From positions 67,709,990-67,773,989 of the forward strand of contig NC_134095.1 in assembly GCF_000715075.1 (NCBI RefSeq): 64,000 nucleotides of DNA, given 5' to 3'. Position numbers and translations under genes: made by a program. Shown piece after piece: positions 34,513 through 46,332 of this stretch (position 1 is its first letter; each line of letters starts with the position of its first letter). The notes under the pieces were generated by a model that saw nothing but the letters and a program-made list of their open reading frames with translations, searched no databases and was not told where the DNA came from. The DNA is from Nicotiana tabacum (taxonomy: Eukaryota; Streptophyta; Magnoliopsida; Solanales; Solanaceae).

Positions 34513-36801
34513 TGTAAGCACGTGATTTTTGCCCTATGAGAGAATTACTCCCAAAAAATCCAAAATAAAATAATTTTTCTTTGTGTGCAATTTTAAAATT
34601 TTTGTGGCATTTTTGATAATTATTTGTATTTCTGTCTGTGCGTGTTTATTGGTTAAATTAATAAAAAAATTACAAAATATGTCGCATTTGCATTTAGTAT
34701 TTATTTAAGTTTGTTTTACAAAATCATAAAAATAATGTACGTTGCATTTTTAGCATTTAACGTCTAAATTGTGTGATTTTTATAGTTAATTGCAATTTAA
34801 ATGTGCGATAATTGTTATTTGGACAGATTTTTGAAATTATAACAGATTTTGAATCAGGGCAGTAACAGTAGTTTTAGGGGTAATACGGGAATTAACAAAT
34901 TGCAGATTATTTAATTATGGTGGGGACAAGACATAATGATAAAAGCAAAAAGGAAAAGGTGGGTAATAATGTCTTCTTTTCAAAAAGAGGGAACACGGGG
35001 GCCCACTTTGACTACTTTTCAAAAGAGGGAACACGGGGGGCCACGTTGACTACTTTTACTAAAGTAAAAGTGTGGGTAATAATAAAAGTTAAAGGGGAAA
35101 GAGGTAAAAGGGGGTCTTGCTTTGTATATAAGGGGGTGAGGGGATTGAATTAGGGGAGGGGGAGAAGAATTTTTAGAAGTAGGGGAATTTTGGGAGGAAT
35201 TTTAAGAGATTTTAGGAGGAGAATTTTTAGAAAGAGGGTTTTTGGGAGAATTTTGGGAGAGATGAATACATTCTGAAAATCCGAAGAGAGTGTGGTAGAG
35301 TTTAAAAAGAGAACAAAAACAAAGTGAGAAGTTTCGGGTTTAATACACGCGTGGGTTGTTGTTGTTTAGTTTGTTTACATACTTTTGGTTTTGTTCTATT
35401 GAGTTGTTCGGTTTTCTTCAAAGTTCTGGGCCTTAAACCTGGGTCGAATTGCTGCTGGGGTTGCTGGGGTTGCTGTGTATTTACACTACTGCTGCTTCTA
35501 CTGATCTTCATCTTCTTTCCTTGCTTTTCAAATACCAGGTACACAAACTGATACACTGGTTCATCTTGTAAGCCACTCGAAGCATGAATGCAAAAATGTG
35601 AAAGATTTGAAGTTGTAGTTTAATGTAGTCTTTTCTTTCTTTTACTGTCTGTATGTAGAATATTCTATGCGCTGCCCATGTAAACTCTTTAAACGACCCA
35701 CTTTCGAAACTTAACTATAATAACGCGAAGTATGTAAATAAAGTAGGATCTTTTCTTCATTTATTTTAGAGAAAAACGAAAAATAAAAAATGTAGTCGTT
35801 CTAAGATTATCCTTTTTTTAAAAAAATAATGAGACGAGCCTCGCCAAATAAAAATGCAAATTGCGGGGCCCTCAATAATTGGTCATAATAAATACTTAGA
35901 ATTTGGGATGGACTGTTTAGTGAATTTCACTACCTTCCCCAAAGATAATAATGCGTTAGACTCTTTAGACGCGATTTAATTAAATTACATTCTTAAACTC
36001 GGGTGCACATTTATGTGACCCAAATCCAAATCTCAACGGAGTCGAAATGAGTCTCTAATCACGGGTACATTGATTGTGACGTGGTCCGAGATGCATGTCC
36101 ATGACATTGCAAATTCCTTTTAAAAATAAGAATGAGATGAGCCTCGCCGAATAAAAATACAAAATTGCGGGGCCCTCGGTAAATATTTTCTATAAAATTG
36201 CTTAGACTTCGGGATGGACCGTTTAGCAAAATTTCACGGCCCTACCCAAAGTAAATGATACGCTAGTCGCTTTAGGCGCGCCTTTTAATAATTCAATTTT
36301 CTTAAAACTCGGGTGCACATTTATGTGACCCAAATCCAAATCTCAACAGAGTTGAAATGTGCCAATAACTACGGGTGCATTGATTGTGACGTGGTTTGAA
36401 ATGCGTTTTCACAATGTTGCAATTCTCTGTAAAATAATAACAATAAATAAAAATAATAAAAGCGGCTAAAGGATAAAATTTGCACATAAGTCTATAATAT
36501 GTATTATATCAGATAATCAAGCCGAATATAACAGTTGAGCGACCGTGCTAGAACCACGGAACTCGGGAATGCCTAACACCTTCTCCCGGGTTAACAAAAT
36601 TCCTTATCCGGATTTCTAGTTCGCGTACTGTAATACAGAGTCATTTTTTTCCTCGATTCGGGATTAAAATGGTGACTTGGGACACCCTAAATCTCCCAAG
36701 TGGCGACTCTGAAATAAATAAACAAATCCCGTTTCGATTGTCCTTTAATTGGAAAAACTCCCTCTGCGCCCCTTGCGGTGCCGGAAAAAGGAGGTGTGAC
36801 A
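34513..36801 (+). repeat. 3' LTR of the Ogre-like element
   Basis: It is collinear with 24129-26426, with rare substitutions and small indels. Examples are GCCCTATG here versus GCCGTATG there, and a shorter AT-rich GGGAG segment near 35190. It ends GGAGGTGTGACA followed by the target copy AAGAG. Confidence 0.9.
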
Positions 36802-36903
36802 AAGAGTACACATATTTAGTAAGACGCATTGCTAGGTGCCTCATTAAAAACCTTATAAGGAAAACCCCATGGGAAAAAATCTTAGTAATGGAAAAAGAGT
36901 GCA
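36802..36903 (-). other. copia 3' untranslated segment (proximal part)
   Basis: This is the continuation of the minus-strand copia element between its RNase H stop and the Ogre-like insertion point. It begins with the target copy AAGAG. Confidence 0.7.
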
Positions 36904-38945
36904 TCACGTATTTTTCTCCCCCTGATGAAAACCTTGTTTCAAATATTTGAGTCTCCGCATTCCAATCTTGTATACCATCTTCTCAAAAGTTGAAGTTGGC
37001 AAAGATTTAGTGAATAAATCTACTGGATTATCACTTGAACGGATTTGTTGCACATCAATGTCACCACTTTTCTGAAGATCGTGTGTGTAGAATAATTTTG
37101 GTGAAATGTGCTTCGTTCTATCTCCTTTTATAAATCCTCCCTTCAATTGGGCTATGCATGCAACATTGTCTTCGTATAAAATTGTGGGTCTTTTCTCACA
37201 TTCCAAACCACATTTTTCTCGAATAAAATGAATTATTGATCTCAACCATACACATTCCCTACTTGCTTCATGAATAGCTATTATCTCAGCGTGATTTAAA
37301 GAAGTAGCAACAATATATTGCTTTGTGGAGCGCCATGATATGATAGTACCTCCATATGTAAATACGTAGCCGGTTTGAAATCGAGCTTTATGGAGATCAG
37401 ATAAATAACATGCATCTGCATAACCAACAAGGTCTGCACTATCTTTGTTAGCATAAAACAAACCCATATCAAGAGTTCCCTTTAAATATCGCAATATATG
37501 CTTAATCCCGTTCCAATGTCTCCGTGTAGGAGAAGAACTATATCTTGCTAGTAAATTAACAGAAAATGCTATGTCAGGCCTTGTAGCATTAGCAAGATAC
37601 ATTAGTGCACCAATTGCACTGAGATAGGGTACTTCGGGACCAAGGAGTTCCTCGTCCTCTTCTGGAGGTCGGAACAAATCCTTATTCACTTCAAGTGATC
37701 GAACAACCATTGGTGTACTCAATGGGTGCGCTTTGTCCATGTAAAAGCGTTTTAAGACCCTTTCTGTATAGGCAGATTGATGGATAAAGATCTCGTCTGC
37801 TAAATGTTCAATTTGCAGACCAAGACAAAGTTTTGTCTTTCCAAGATCTTTCATCTCAAATTCTTTCTTAAGATATTCAATTGCCTTTTGGAGCTCTTCT
37901 GGAGTTCCAACAAGATTTACGTCATCAACATAAACAACAAGTATAACAAATTCTGATGCCATTTTCTTTATAAAAATACATGGACAAATAACATCATTTA
38001 TGTAACCTTCTTTCAGCAAATATCCACTAAGGCGATTATACCACATGCGCCCAGATTGCTTTAAACCATACAAAGATCTTTGTAATCTGATTGAATACAT
38101 TTCCTGAGATTTTGCTTCAGGCATTTTAAATCCTTCGGGGATTTTCATATAAATTTCATTATCAAGTGAACCGTACAGATAAGCTGTAACTACATCCATT
38201 AGATGTATTTCAAGCTTTTCATGTAGTGCTAAACTGATGAGATATCGAAATGTTATGGCATCCATAACAGGTGAATATGTTTCATCAAAATCGACTCCAG
38301 GTCGTTGTGAGAATCCTTGTGCAACAAGGCGAGCTTTGTATCTTTCAACTTCATTTTTATCATTCCTTTTTCGCACAAAACCCATTTATGACCAACTGGT
38401 TTTATACCAGCAGGTGTTTGGACTACTGGTCCAAAGACCTCTCTTTTAGCAAGTGACTTCAATTCCGATTGAATTACCTCTTGCCATTTTGGCCAATCAG
38501 ATCTTTGTCGACATTCTTCGACAGATCGAGGTTCAAGATCCTCACTATCTTGCATAATATTAAGTGAAACATTATATGCAAAAATATTATCCAGCACTAT
38601 TTCAGATTGATTTAAATTAATCCCATCACCGATCGAACTTATTAAAAGTTCCTCATTCACATGAGCTTCGGGTTCATTGATTTCTTCAGGAATCTCAGAA
38701 CTAATCAGATTTTGGGTCTCTTCAGGAGATCCCTTCATAGTATCGTTTTGATCATTTGTCGATTTTCTTTTTCGAGGATTTCGATCCTTAGAACCCAAAG
38801 GCCTACCACGCTTTAGGCGTGCTTTAGGTTCACTATCTCTCATGCTAGTAGATGGTCCTACTAGGACATCAATTCGGATAGGCACATTCTCTGCTGGGAT
38901 ATATGACTTAGTTATCCTTTTCAAATCAGTAAATGCGTCTGGCAT
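36904..38945 (-). pseudogene. Ty1/copia reverse transcriptase and RNase H
   Basis: The upstream frame (38945-38253) covers the linker after integrase and the start of reverse transcriptase (WPKWQEVIQSELKSL, then IKPVGHKWV). The downstream frame (38385-36904) carries KARLVAQGFSQRPGVDFDET, the catalytic motif VVYVDDVNLVG, PYLSAIGALMYLANATRPDI, and the RNase H block from GYADACYLSD through TKHISPKLFYTHD to the end LFTKSLPTSTFEKMVYKIG. A frameshift at about 38380 separates the two frames. This is the 3' part of the copia polyprotein; with the other lesions, the element cannot make its own polymerase from this copy. The 493-codon frame is otherwise well preserved, which suggests moderate age. Confidence 0.88.
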
Positions 38946-40469
38946 TTGATTTGCTATATTCTGTAAATGGATGATCTTCTGGACCTCCTGATTACATATA
39001 GGGGTACGGGTATCAAAGTGAGATAATGATGAAATTTTTCACACAATTTCTCTTTTGATTTCCTTTTTCTCTCCCCCTAATTGTGGAAAATTTGTTTCAT
39101 CAAACCGACAATCTGCAAATAGAGCAGTAAATAAATCTCCTGTCAATGGTTCGAGATAGCGAATAATAGAGGGTGATTCAAACCCAACATATATTCCTAT
39201 CCTTCTTTGTGGTCCCATCTTACTACGTTATGGTGGTGCTACTGGCACATATACAACACATCCAAAAATTTGTAGATGGACAATATTTGGTTCATGACCA
39301 AAAACTAATTGTGACGGAGAATATTTATTATAATGTGTCGGTCTGAGACGGATAAGTGATGCTGCATGCAAGATAGCATGGCCCCAAGCAGTAGTGGGCA
39401 ATTGTGTTTTCATAAGTAGTGGTCTTGCTATCAGTTGCAGGCGTTTAATAAATGACTCTGCAAGGCCATTTTGAGTATGAACATAAGCTACTTTTATCCC
39501 AACGGATAGACAATAATCATCAAAAGCTTGAGATGAGAATTCTCCAGCATTATCAAGGCGAATAACCTTTGTAGGATAATCTGGGAATTGTGCCCTTAAT
39601 CGAATTATTTGGGCTAATAGCTTTGCAAACGCCAGGTTGCGAGATGATAGTAGGCACACATGAGACCATCTTGAAGATGCATCTATTAGGACCATACAAT
39701 ATCTAAACAACCCACTTGGTGGGTGAATAGATCCACATATATCCCTATGTATACGCTCTAAAAAGGCAGGGGATTCAATACCAACCTTCATTGGTGATGG
39801 TCTTGTGATCATTTTTCCTTGATAGCAAGCATCACAAGAAAATTCGTCATTTGTAAGAATCTTCAAGTTCTTTAATGGATGCCCACTCGAATTTTCAGTA
39901 ATTCGTCTCATCATTATTGATCCGGGATGGCCCAAACGGCCATGCCAAAGCACAAAAGTATTCGAATCCGTAAACTTCTGGTTTACGATAGAGTGTGCTT
40001 CAATTGTACTAATTTTTGAATAGTATAAGCCAGAAGATAAAGTTGGTAACTTTTCTACAATGCATTTCTGGCCAGAAATATTCTCTGTAATACAAAGATA
40101 TTCCCTGTTCATTTCATCTATTGTCTCAACATGATACCCATTTCGGCGGATATTTATAAAACTCAACAAGTTTCTTCGGGACTTGGAGGAGATTGTTCCC
40201 TTCGACAGAAATATTATGGCTCTTCCAAAGCCTTCAATCAAACTTATATTACCAGAAATTGTTGAAACATTTGCTTTTTCCTTATGCAAATAAGAAAAGT
40301 ATTTCTGATCGTTGAATATGGCATGAGTTGTTCCACTATCAATAACACAAATATCTTCATGATTTGTCTTTGATCCAAACATAATTTGAGGGTTATCCAT
40401 ATTCTTCAAAATAAAATATATTATAGTAAACATCATTATCAAAGCATAACTTTTATTTATGTACAACAA
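38946..40469 (-). pseudogene. Ty1/copia protease and integrase
   Basis: The frame ending at 39228 carries the aspartic protease motif CVIDSGTTHAI, the pre-integrase zinc-binding region (LWHGRLGHPG followed by CDACYQGK), and the integrase catalytic residues: Asp in RDICGSI, Asp in RLDNAGEF and Glu in NGLAESFIKR. Family members use GPKTRF-like and GYESPSII-like sequence after this, and here GFESPSII follows beyond the stop at 39228-39230. A further stop lies at about 39040. A 23-bp piece of this gene (39469-39491) reappears between the inverted LTRs at 23442-23464. Confidence 0.87.
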
Positions 40470-40514
40470 TTACATAACCATACTATCTATTACAAACAAC
40501 AAAAATTAAAATAT

Positions 40515-41040
40515 TTACATTTCTACAGATTCACTACCGATTACATGACTTGTTTCTCCTTCTGGGAGTGCAAAGTAATCAGCTACATCCACATGCATGA
40601 AGTCTAAATTATCTTCAGAAATAAAATTTGCTTCAGCATTTTTCTCTGTCTTCTTTAGGGAGGCTTGATAAAGCTCAACCAGGTGCTTTGGCGTACGACA
40701 GGTACGTGACCAGTGCCATTTTCCTCCGCATCTATAGCATGCATTTTCTGCATTTGGCGCTTGCACCGCTTCATGCTTTTGTTCCTTCCTTTTCCACTGT
40801 TGGTTGTGAGGAGGCTTCTTTGGTGCATTATTATTACCATGATTGGGGTTTCTTCCCCGACCATGGCCATGACCGCGACTGGGGCCACGACCTCTTCCAC
40901 GTTTAGCTTGGTGGAAGTTCGTCTTATTCACTTCAGGGAATGGACAAGAACCAATAGGTCAGCTTTCATGGGTTTTCATTAATAGCCCATTATGTTGCTC
41001 GGCTATAAGAAGATGTGAGATAAGTTCAAAATACTTTTTA
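40515..41040 (-). pseudogene. Ty1/copia gag, C-terminal part with zinc knuckle
   Basis: This is the second part of gag, continuing from 44145 across the inserted LTR-like sequence. It encodes MGFKKYFELISHLL, a basic Arg/Gly-rich tract (RGRGRGPSRGHGHGRGR) and a CCHC zinc knuckle, CYRCGGKWHWSRTC. A TGA at 40959-40961 interrupts the frame between KTHES and PIGSCPFPEVN. The capsid protein would bind element RNA in the cytoplasm; this copy cannot encode it whole. Confidence 0.85.
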
Positions 41041-41065
41041 AATCCCATCTCTCGATATTGCTGCT
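41041..41065. repeat. 25-bp direct repeat, left copy
   Basis: This gag segment (AATCCCATCTCTCGATATTG plus CTGCT) is repeated exactly at 44120-44144, on the other side of the inserted chromovirus LTR. Ordinary LTR-element target duplications are 4-6 bp. Confidence 0.85.
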
Positions 41066-44000
41066 TGTGACGACCCGACCCGTCGTCTCATGAATTAATA
41101 CTCCATTTTCCCCATTTTCAGCTTCCTTATACTTCATTATCCATATCTTGTGTAATCGAGCTGATTTGAAGTGGTTTTAATAAGAAATGATACACTTAGT
41201 CTCTTTTAAGAAGCCTTAAGTTGGAAAAGTCAACCGGACGCTGACTTATGAGTTAGAGTGCTCGGAGGTGAATTCCGATGGTTCGGTTAGCTCCGGGAGA
41301 TGATTTGTGATTTAGGAGCGTGATCGGAAGTGATTTTGGAGGTTCGGTGTAGAAGTTAGCCTATTTTGGCGAAGTTAGGATTTTGGCGAAATCCAGTTGG
41401 TATGTGAGATTTTGATCCGAGGGTCGGAATGGAATTCTGAGAGTTTCTGTAGCTTCGTTATGTCATTTTGGACTTGTCTGCAAAATTTGAGGTCATTCGG
41501 ACTAGTTTTCATGTGTTTCGGCATCGGTTGTGAAATTTTAAAATTAAATAAGTTCTTAGGCTTGAATCCATGCATAATTGGTGATTTTGATGATATGTGA
41601 TGTGATTTGAGGCCTCGACTAAGTCCGTGATGTGTTTTCAGACTTGTTGGTGCTTTTGGTTGAGGTCCCGAGGGCCTCGGGTGTGTTTCGGGTGAGTTTT
41701 AAGCGAGTACGGACACCCCGGAACTTAGAAAAATGGAGAGGGCAGCAGTGGCGGCGCGGACCGCGCTCCTTCTCGCGCTGGGCGCGCGGCCGCGCAGGGG
41801 AAGAATCTGCAGGTCACTGGTCCTACTTCGGAGGTTCATATCTTTTGATCTACAAGGAATTTTGAGGTGATTCAAAAATGAAAGTTGTAGAGTTTTGAAT
41901 CTAGTTTTCAGAAACATATTATAATAGGCATTTGGATATTTGTAGAGAAAGTTACGGCCCTAAATAGTGAAGCCTGTCACTGCAGTCAAATTGCTGCGCG
42001 GTCGCGACCATTTTTGTGCGGTCAGCACTCCCTGGGCGCGGACCGCGGTCATTTTTGTGCGGTCAGCACTGTCGGAATCCGAGGGGCACTCTATAAATAC
42101 GAGATTTTGGGTTTTATTTGTTATTTTGACCTATAGAACTCGGATTTTGGCGATTTTTCGAAGGTTTTTCAAGAAATTCATCGTGGTAAGTGATTCTAAC
42201 TCATATTTGGTTAGAGTACATGAATATACCATTGAATTCATCATTTAATAAGTGATTTGAGATGGAATTTGGGAAGAACTAGGGCTTGAGTATTGAGATT
42301 CTAAATTGAGGATTTGAGGGGTCATTTGAACTCTGATTTTTACATTCTTGGTATGTATGAACTCGTGGAAAGATGAGGAATCTAAATATGTAAAAATTTC
42401 TAAATTTCGAGAAGTGGGCCCGGGGCTCGGATTTTGGTAATTTCAGAATTTGTGCCCGAATTTGATTGTTTTCGTTTGGGCTTTGTTCCCTTAGCATATT
42501 GTGATATATTCGCTCTATTTTTGGTTAGATACGACGCGCGTGGAGGCCGGGTTGAGGGGCAAAGGCGTCGTGGGCTAGAGATCTCACCGGTTCAAGGTGA
42601 GTAATACTTGTAAATGATATCCTGAGGGTTTGAAACCCCGGATTTGTACATCATAGTGCTATATTGAGGTGACTTGCACGCCGGATATGAGCGTGGGGTA
42701 GAGCACCGTTGGGGATTGTGACTTGGTCCGTCCCGGTTGTTGATTTTACTGCGTATTTGACTGAAATTACTTGTTATCATCATAATTTGAGTTGATTACC
42801 ATGTTTGGGGCTTTGTGCCAACTTGTAGAATCCTTCGGGGATTGATATTACTGTTTTAGCATAATTTGAATATTATACGGTCTCAAACCAAGGTTTTGAA
42901 TACTGTTTTGCAAACTCGGCCATATTTCTAAGTTTTGAAAACTCAAATGATATTTTAAGTGTTATTTCGGGCTGAGGACTACTGTTTTATAAATGCCCAT
43001 GGGGCTCATAATGATTTTTGAACTGTGCATGGATCGGGCTGCACGCCGCAGCAGTATTTATACTAAGATGAGCATGGATTGGGCTGCGCGCCGCAGCAGT
43101 GTATATATATTGGATCGGACTGCACGCCGCAGTAACATTGCGCTTGGGCTGTAGGAGCCCCTCCGGAGTCTGTACACACCCCCAGTGAGCACCGACGACG
43201 TTAAATGGATCGGACTGCACGCCGCAGTGGGTACCAGAGTGTACCGTCATATGCATTGCATTGCATTCATACATTTGTGCACTATTTGTTGTTTATGTCA
43301 TTTCTTGAGATATTTATTTGTTGTTCTGAGACTGTCTGATCACTTTTAAAGTGGATAAATTTGAGACAGTGGTAACAGTGACACTGTATAATGTATAGGG
43401 GTCAGGTAACAGTGGCTGACCAGCGGTAAGAATATTGCCTGAAGGGCGAGTTATGAGTTCAATTAGACATACTTGCTTGTGCCCGAGAGGCTGACTTTTG
43501 TGCTAACTTGCACTACCTGTCCTGCATTTACTGGCTTAAATTGTTGGAAAAATGATATTTTCGAATGTGATTTTAAACTGAGGCAGATATTTTCTAAGGA
43601 AGTTTCCCGGACCTACTGTTTTTCTCAAATGGTTGTGTTGCCCCATATTGCATGGTGGAGTGCTCTTACGGGATTTCTTGCCTTCAGTTATTATTTACTC
43701 TTATTACCACTGAGTTGGAAGTACTCACTTTACTCCCTGTACCTCGCGTGCAGTTGCAGGTATTGTTTGCCCGGTAGCGGCTTATTAGCGGATTGAAGAT
43801 TTGTTATCGTAGCTGAGCCAGGTGACCGCTAGCATCCGCGACACCGGATCTTCTCCCTTATTTTATGTTGTTCATATTAATTTCAGACTTTGTTTCCCAT
43901 TTCCGGACTTGTAGTTCTTTAGTGAATTCTGTAGTAGCTCATGACTAGTGACACCCTGATGTCGGGCTGTGATGGGATGGTTCCCAGTTGTTATCGTTGT

Positions 44001-44119
44001 TTTCCGCGCTTTTGATTATGCTAATCATGTTTTAGCTTTATAAATGTTAAATAACTGTTAAAAAGAAGCGTTTGTTTTGTTGGCTGGCATTGTCTTCACG
44101 AGATGTGCCATCACGATCG
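41066..44119 (+). repeat. truncated chromovirus (Tekay-like) LTR inserted in copia gag
   Basis: It starts TGTGACGACCCGACCCGTCG, like the minus-strand LTR at 1102-4104, and follows it in order. A TATA box (CTATAAATAC) lies at 42091-42100. GC-rich GCGGTCnGC repeats at 41752-41800 and 41994-42071 lie just upstream of the TATA box, and a GGATCGGGCTGCACGCCGCA repeat block lies at about 43025-43230. It stops at GCCATCACGATCG, about 25 bp short of the expected GGGTCGTGACA end. No primer site or internal domain follows. ORFs inside are not genes. Confidence 0.85.
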
Positions 44120-44144
44120 AATCCCATCTCTCGATATTGCTGCT

Positions 44145-44604
44145 GCAGGAGCATATTCGAGACATGAAAAGTGGTGAAAGTTTTCTCCAACATATCATGA
44201 TCAATAATATTATCACCACATAATTTTAATTGGGAAATAATTCTGAACATAGCAGAATTATACTCACTTATATATTTAAAATCTTGTAGCCTTAGATGAG
44301 TCCAATCATATCGTGCCAGTGGAAGAACGACCATCTTCAGGTTGTCATATCTATCTTTCAAATTATTCCACAGTATGACTGGATCTTTAATAGTGAGATA
44401 TTCCATTTTCAGGCCCTCATCAAGGTGATGGCGTAGGAATATCATTGCTTTGGCACGGTCTTGGTTTGATGCCTGATTTTTATCCTTGATGGTGTCTGCC
44501 AGACCCATCGCATCAAGATGAATTTCAGCATCAAGCACCCAAGACATGTAGCTTTTGCCCGATATATCCAGGGCTACAAATTCAAGTTTAGAAAGATTTG
44601 ACAT
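44145..44604 (-). pseudogene. Ty1/copia gag, N-terminal part
   Basis: The gag start is MSNLSKLEFVALDISGKSY, followed by the copia gag (UBN2-like) region with AMIFLRHHLDEGLKMEYL, DPVILWNNLKDRYD and LEKTFTTFHVSNMLLQQQYR. The frame then runs into the inserted LTR-like sequence. Joined across the insertion it would continue at 41040. The ATG lies about 80 bp from the 5' LTR, as expected for this class. Confidence 0.88.
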
Positions 44605-44682
44605 TATTTAGGAAAAGAAAGTTCTTACCTCTAATACTTTCAAAGTATTTGCTCGAGATGTCAGAGTCTCGTGCTGATAACA

Positions 44683-45244
44683 TGTTATAAAATAAAGACT
44701 GTAAAGTAAAGACAAGTATAGAGAGAAACTGTTATATTATTCGAATTCAAACTGATGTACATAATGAACTGAAATCTCTTCTATTTATAGAAGAAAGGAA
44801 GTTGCTGTGTAAGCTGCTACAAGATATGGATAATCTTCTACTGAGAGCAATGTTTATTCATAACGGAGTACTGAAAGGATAAGCTTATTATACCCGATAT
44901 GGATAATCTTCTACCGGGGGTAATGTTTATCCATAACTGGGTATTGAAAGGATAAACTTATTATACCCGGTATGGATAATCTTCTACCGGGGATAATGTT
45001 TATCCATAACTGGGTACTGAAAGGATAAGTTTATTATACCCGGTATGGATAATCTTCTACCGGAGGTAATATTTATCCATAACCGGGTACCAAAGTGATA
45101 AGCTTCTTCAGGAAGCTTATTTCCAATAGAGTACTAAATAAATAAACATATTTACGGTGGAGTCCCATATGAATAAGCTTCTTCAGGAAGCTTATTTACA
45201 ACAGAGTATTAAATGAACATGCATACTATAATATATTTATAACA
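44683..45244 (-). repeat. 5' LTR of the minus-strand Ty1/copia element
   Basis: On the minus strand it begins TGTTATAAATATATT (ending at 45244) and ends TTTTATAACA at 44683. It is followed by TGTTATCAGCACGAGAC, which probably includes the primer site. It has the same 73-bp-type repeats (TTATCCATA / TATGGATAA pairs) and a TATA box (minus TCTATAAATAG, about 44781) as the other copies. The flank TTCAC at 45245 matches neither GTGTT before 22885 nor the bases beside 23477, so no target duplication is seen. Confidence 0.85.
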
Positions 45245-45551
45245 TTCACATGTAATCCACCAATGTTAATGGACAATAAAATATCAAATCTGCTTTTAAT
45301 TTTCGCATGAAGTCATATTAGATATTGAACGTGAAACGTGGGGAATAAAACACAAGCATTGCAAGCAATATTCTTACATAGTGCAGCTTGTCGGTCTGAT
45401 CTCTGTAGGAGAATTTAGGAAAAATAATTCTTCTTTAGGTTCAGCATAAAGTGACAGAGAGTTTGATTAGACAGAATAAGAATAGTGCCGCCCATTCTTA
45501 ACCAGTTCTTAAAGGATTCGCTCATGCCGGAGGGAGTATCTTATATAATTA

Positions 45552-46275
45552 AGGGTGTATATGGACCGAGTTGATTCAATTTTTATCAAAATCAAACCAA
45601 ATTCACTATATAATTTGGATTAGTTCGATTTTATCGGGTTATTCAGATTTTTTGTTATTTAAATATTATTTCAATCTTACTTTGTTAATTTTTTTGCAAG
45701 TAAATATATGTTTAGTAAAAATATAAAAAATTGACAAACATATTATCATTTAATTATGGGAGAATTTTCTTAATAACACATAATAATTCTTTTTTTGTTG
45801 CCTGGCAATAATTTTTCATTGAGGTGCACGTTCAAGGTTAACCGAATTTACTAATTAAACATAAAAATCAATATGATACCTAAATAATAATAATTACTTC
45901 GCATTCGAAAAAGATATAAGAATTTAATAGATCTCAACATATGATATGAATATGGAAGAACAAAGAGCTTGACGTAACACTTGATAAGAAAGCAGTCATA
46001 CAACCCACTATTTAAGGTTAATAAACATGGAGCACTTATTCTATTAAATATTATATCCCGCAAGAGAATTTCAAATATTTCTAGATATTTTTTAAAGAAA
46101 GTTCTATATAAAATCTTAAAAGTATATATAAAAATTATATATTTATATGTCGGTTTGGTTTGGGTTTTTTTACTCAATACCAAACCAAATTAAACCAAAC
46201 TTAGTCAGATTTTTTAATCGATTTGGTTTGACTTTTCGGCTTGGTGCGAGGTTCGTATTCGGTTTGTACACCCCT
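45552..46275. mobile_element. MITE-like element with GGGTGTA ends
   Basis: The left end AGGGTGTATATGGACCGAG and the right end TTCGGTTTGTACACCCCT form an imperfect inverted repeat. AT-rich sequence just inside contains matching CCAAACCAAA / TTTGGTTTGG phrases in opposite orientation. This end type (GGGGTGTACAAACCGAA) is a common dispersed repeat in plant genomes. There is no coding sequence; the ORFs are incidental. The target duplication is unclear. Confidence 0.5.
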
Positions 46276-46332
46276 ATGTATAACTAATGCCACATTTAGA
46301 TGATTGTAGTAGCCAAATTTCGCTTAGGCTAC

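Larger units (their letters stand above)
24129..36801 (+). mobile_element. 12.7-kb Ogre/Tat-like LTR element without gag or pol
   Basis: Two LTRs of about 2.3 kb (24129-26426 and 34513-36801) bound an 8.1-kb interior. The element is flanked by AAGAG at 24124-24128 and 36802-36806. The primer site after the 5' LTR (TGGCGACTCTACTGGGGA, from 26431) is of the tRNA-Arg type typical of Ogre elements. A purine tract AAAGAGGGGTAG precedes the 3' LTR. The interior has no ORF with gag, protease, reverse transcriptase, RNase H or integrase similarity; all ORFs there are short or low-complexity. It therefore looks like a large retrotransposon derivative mobilised in trans. The two LTRs differ at only scattered positions, so the insertion looks young. 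Confidence 0.85.

Noticed and set aside
41632..42248. ORFs in the LTR inserted in copia gag
   Set aside because: They are non-conserved, lie across the TATA box and repeat block, and are shadows of LTR sequence.
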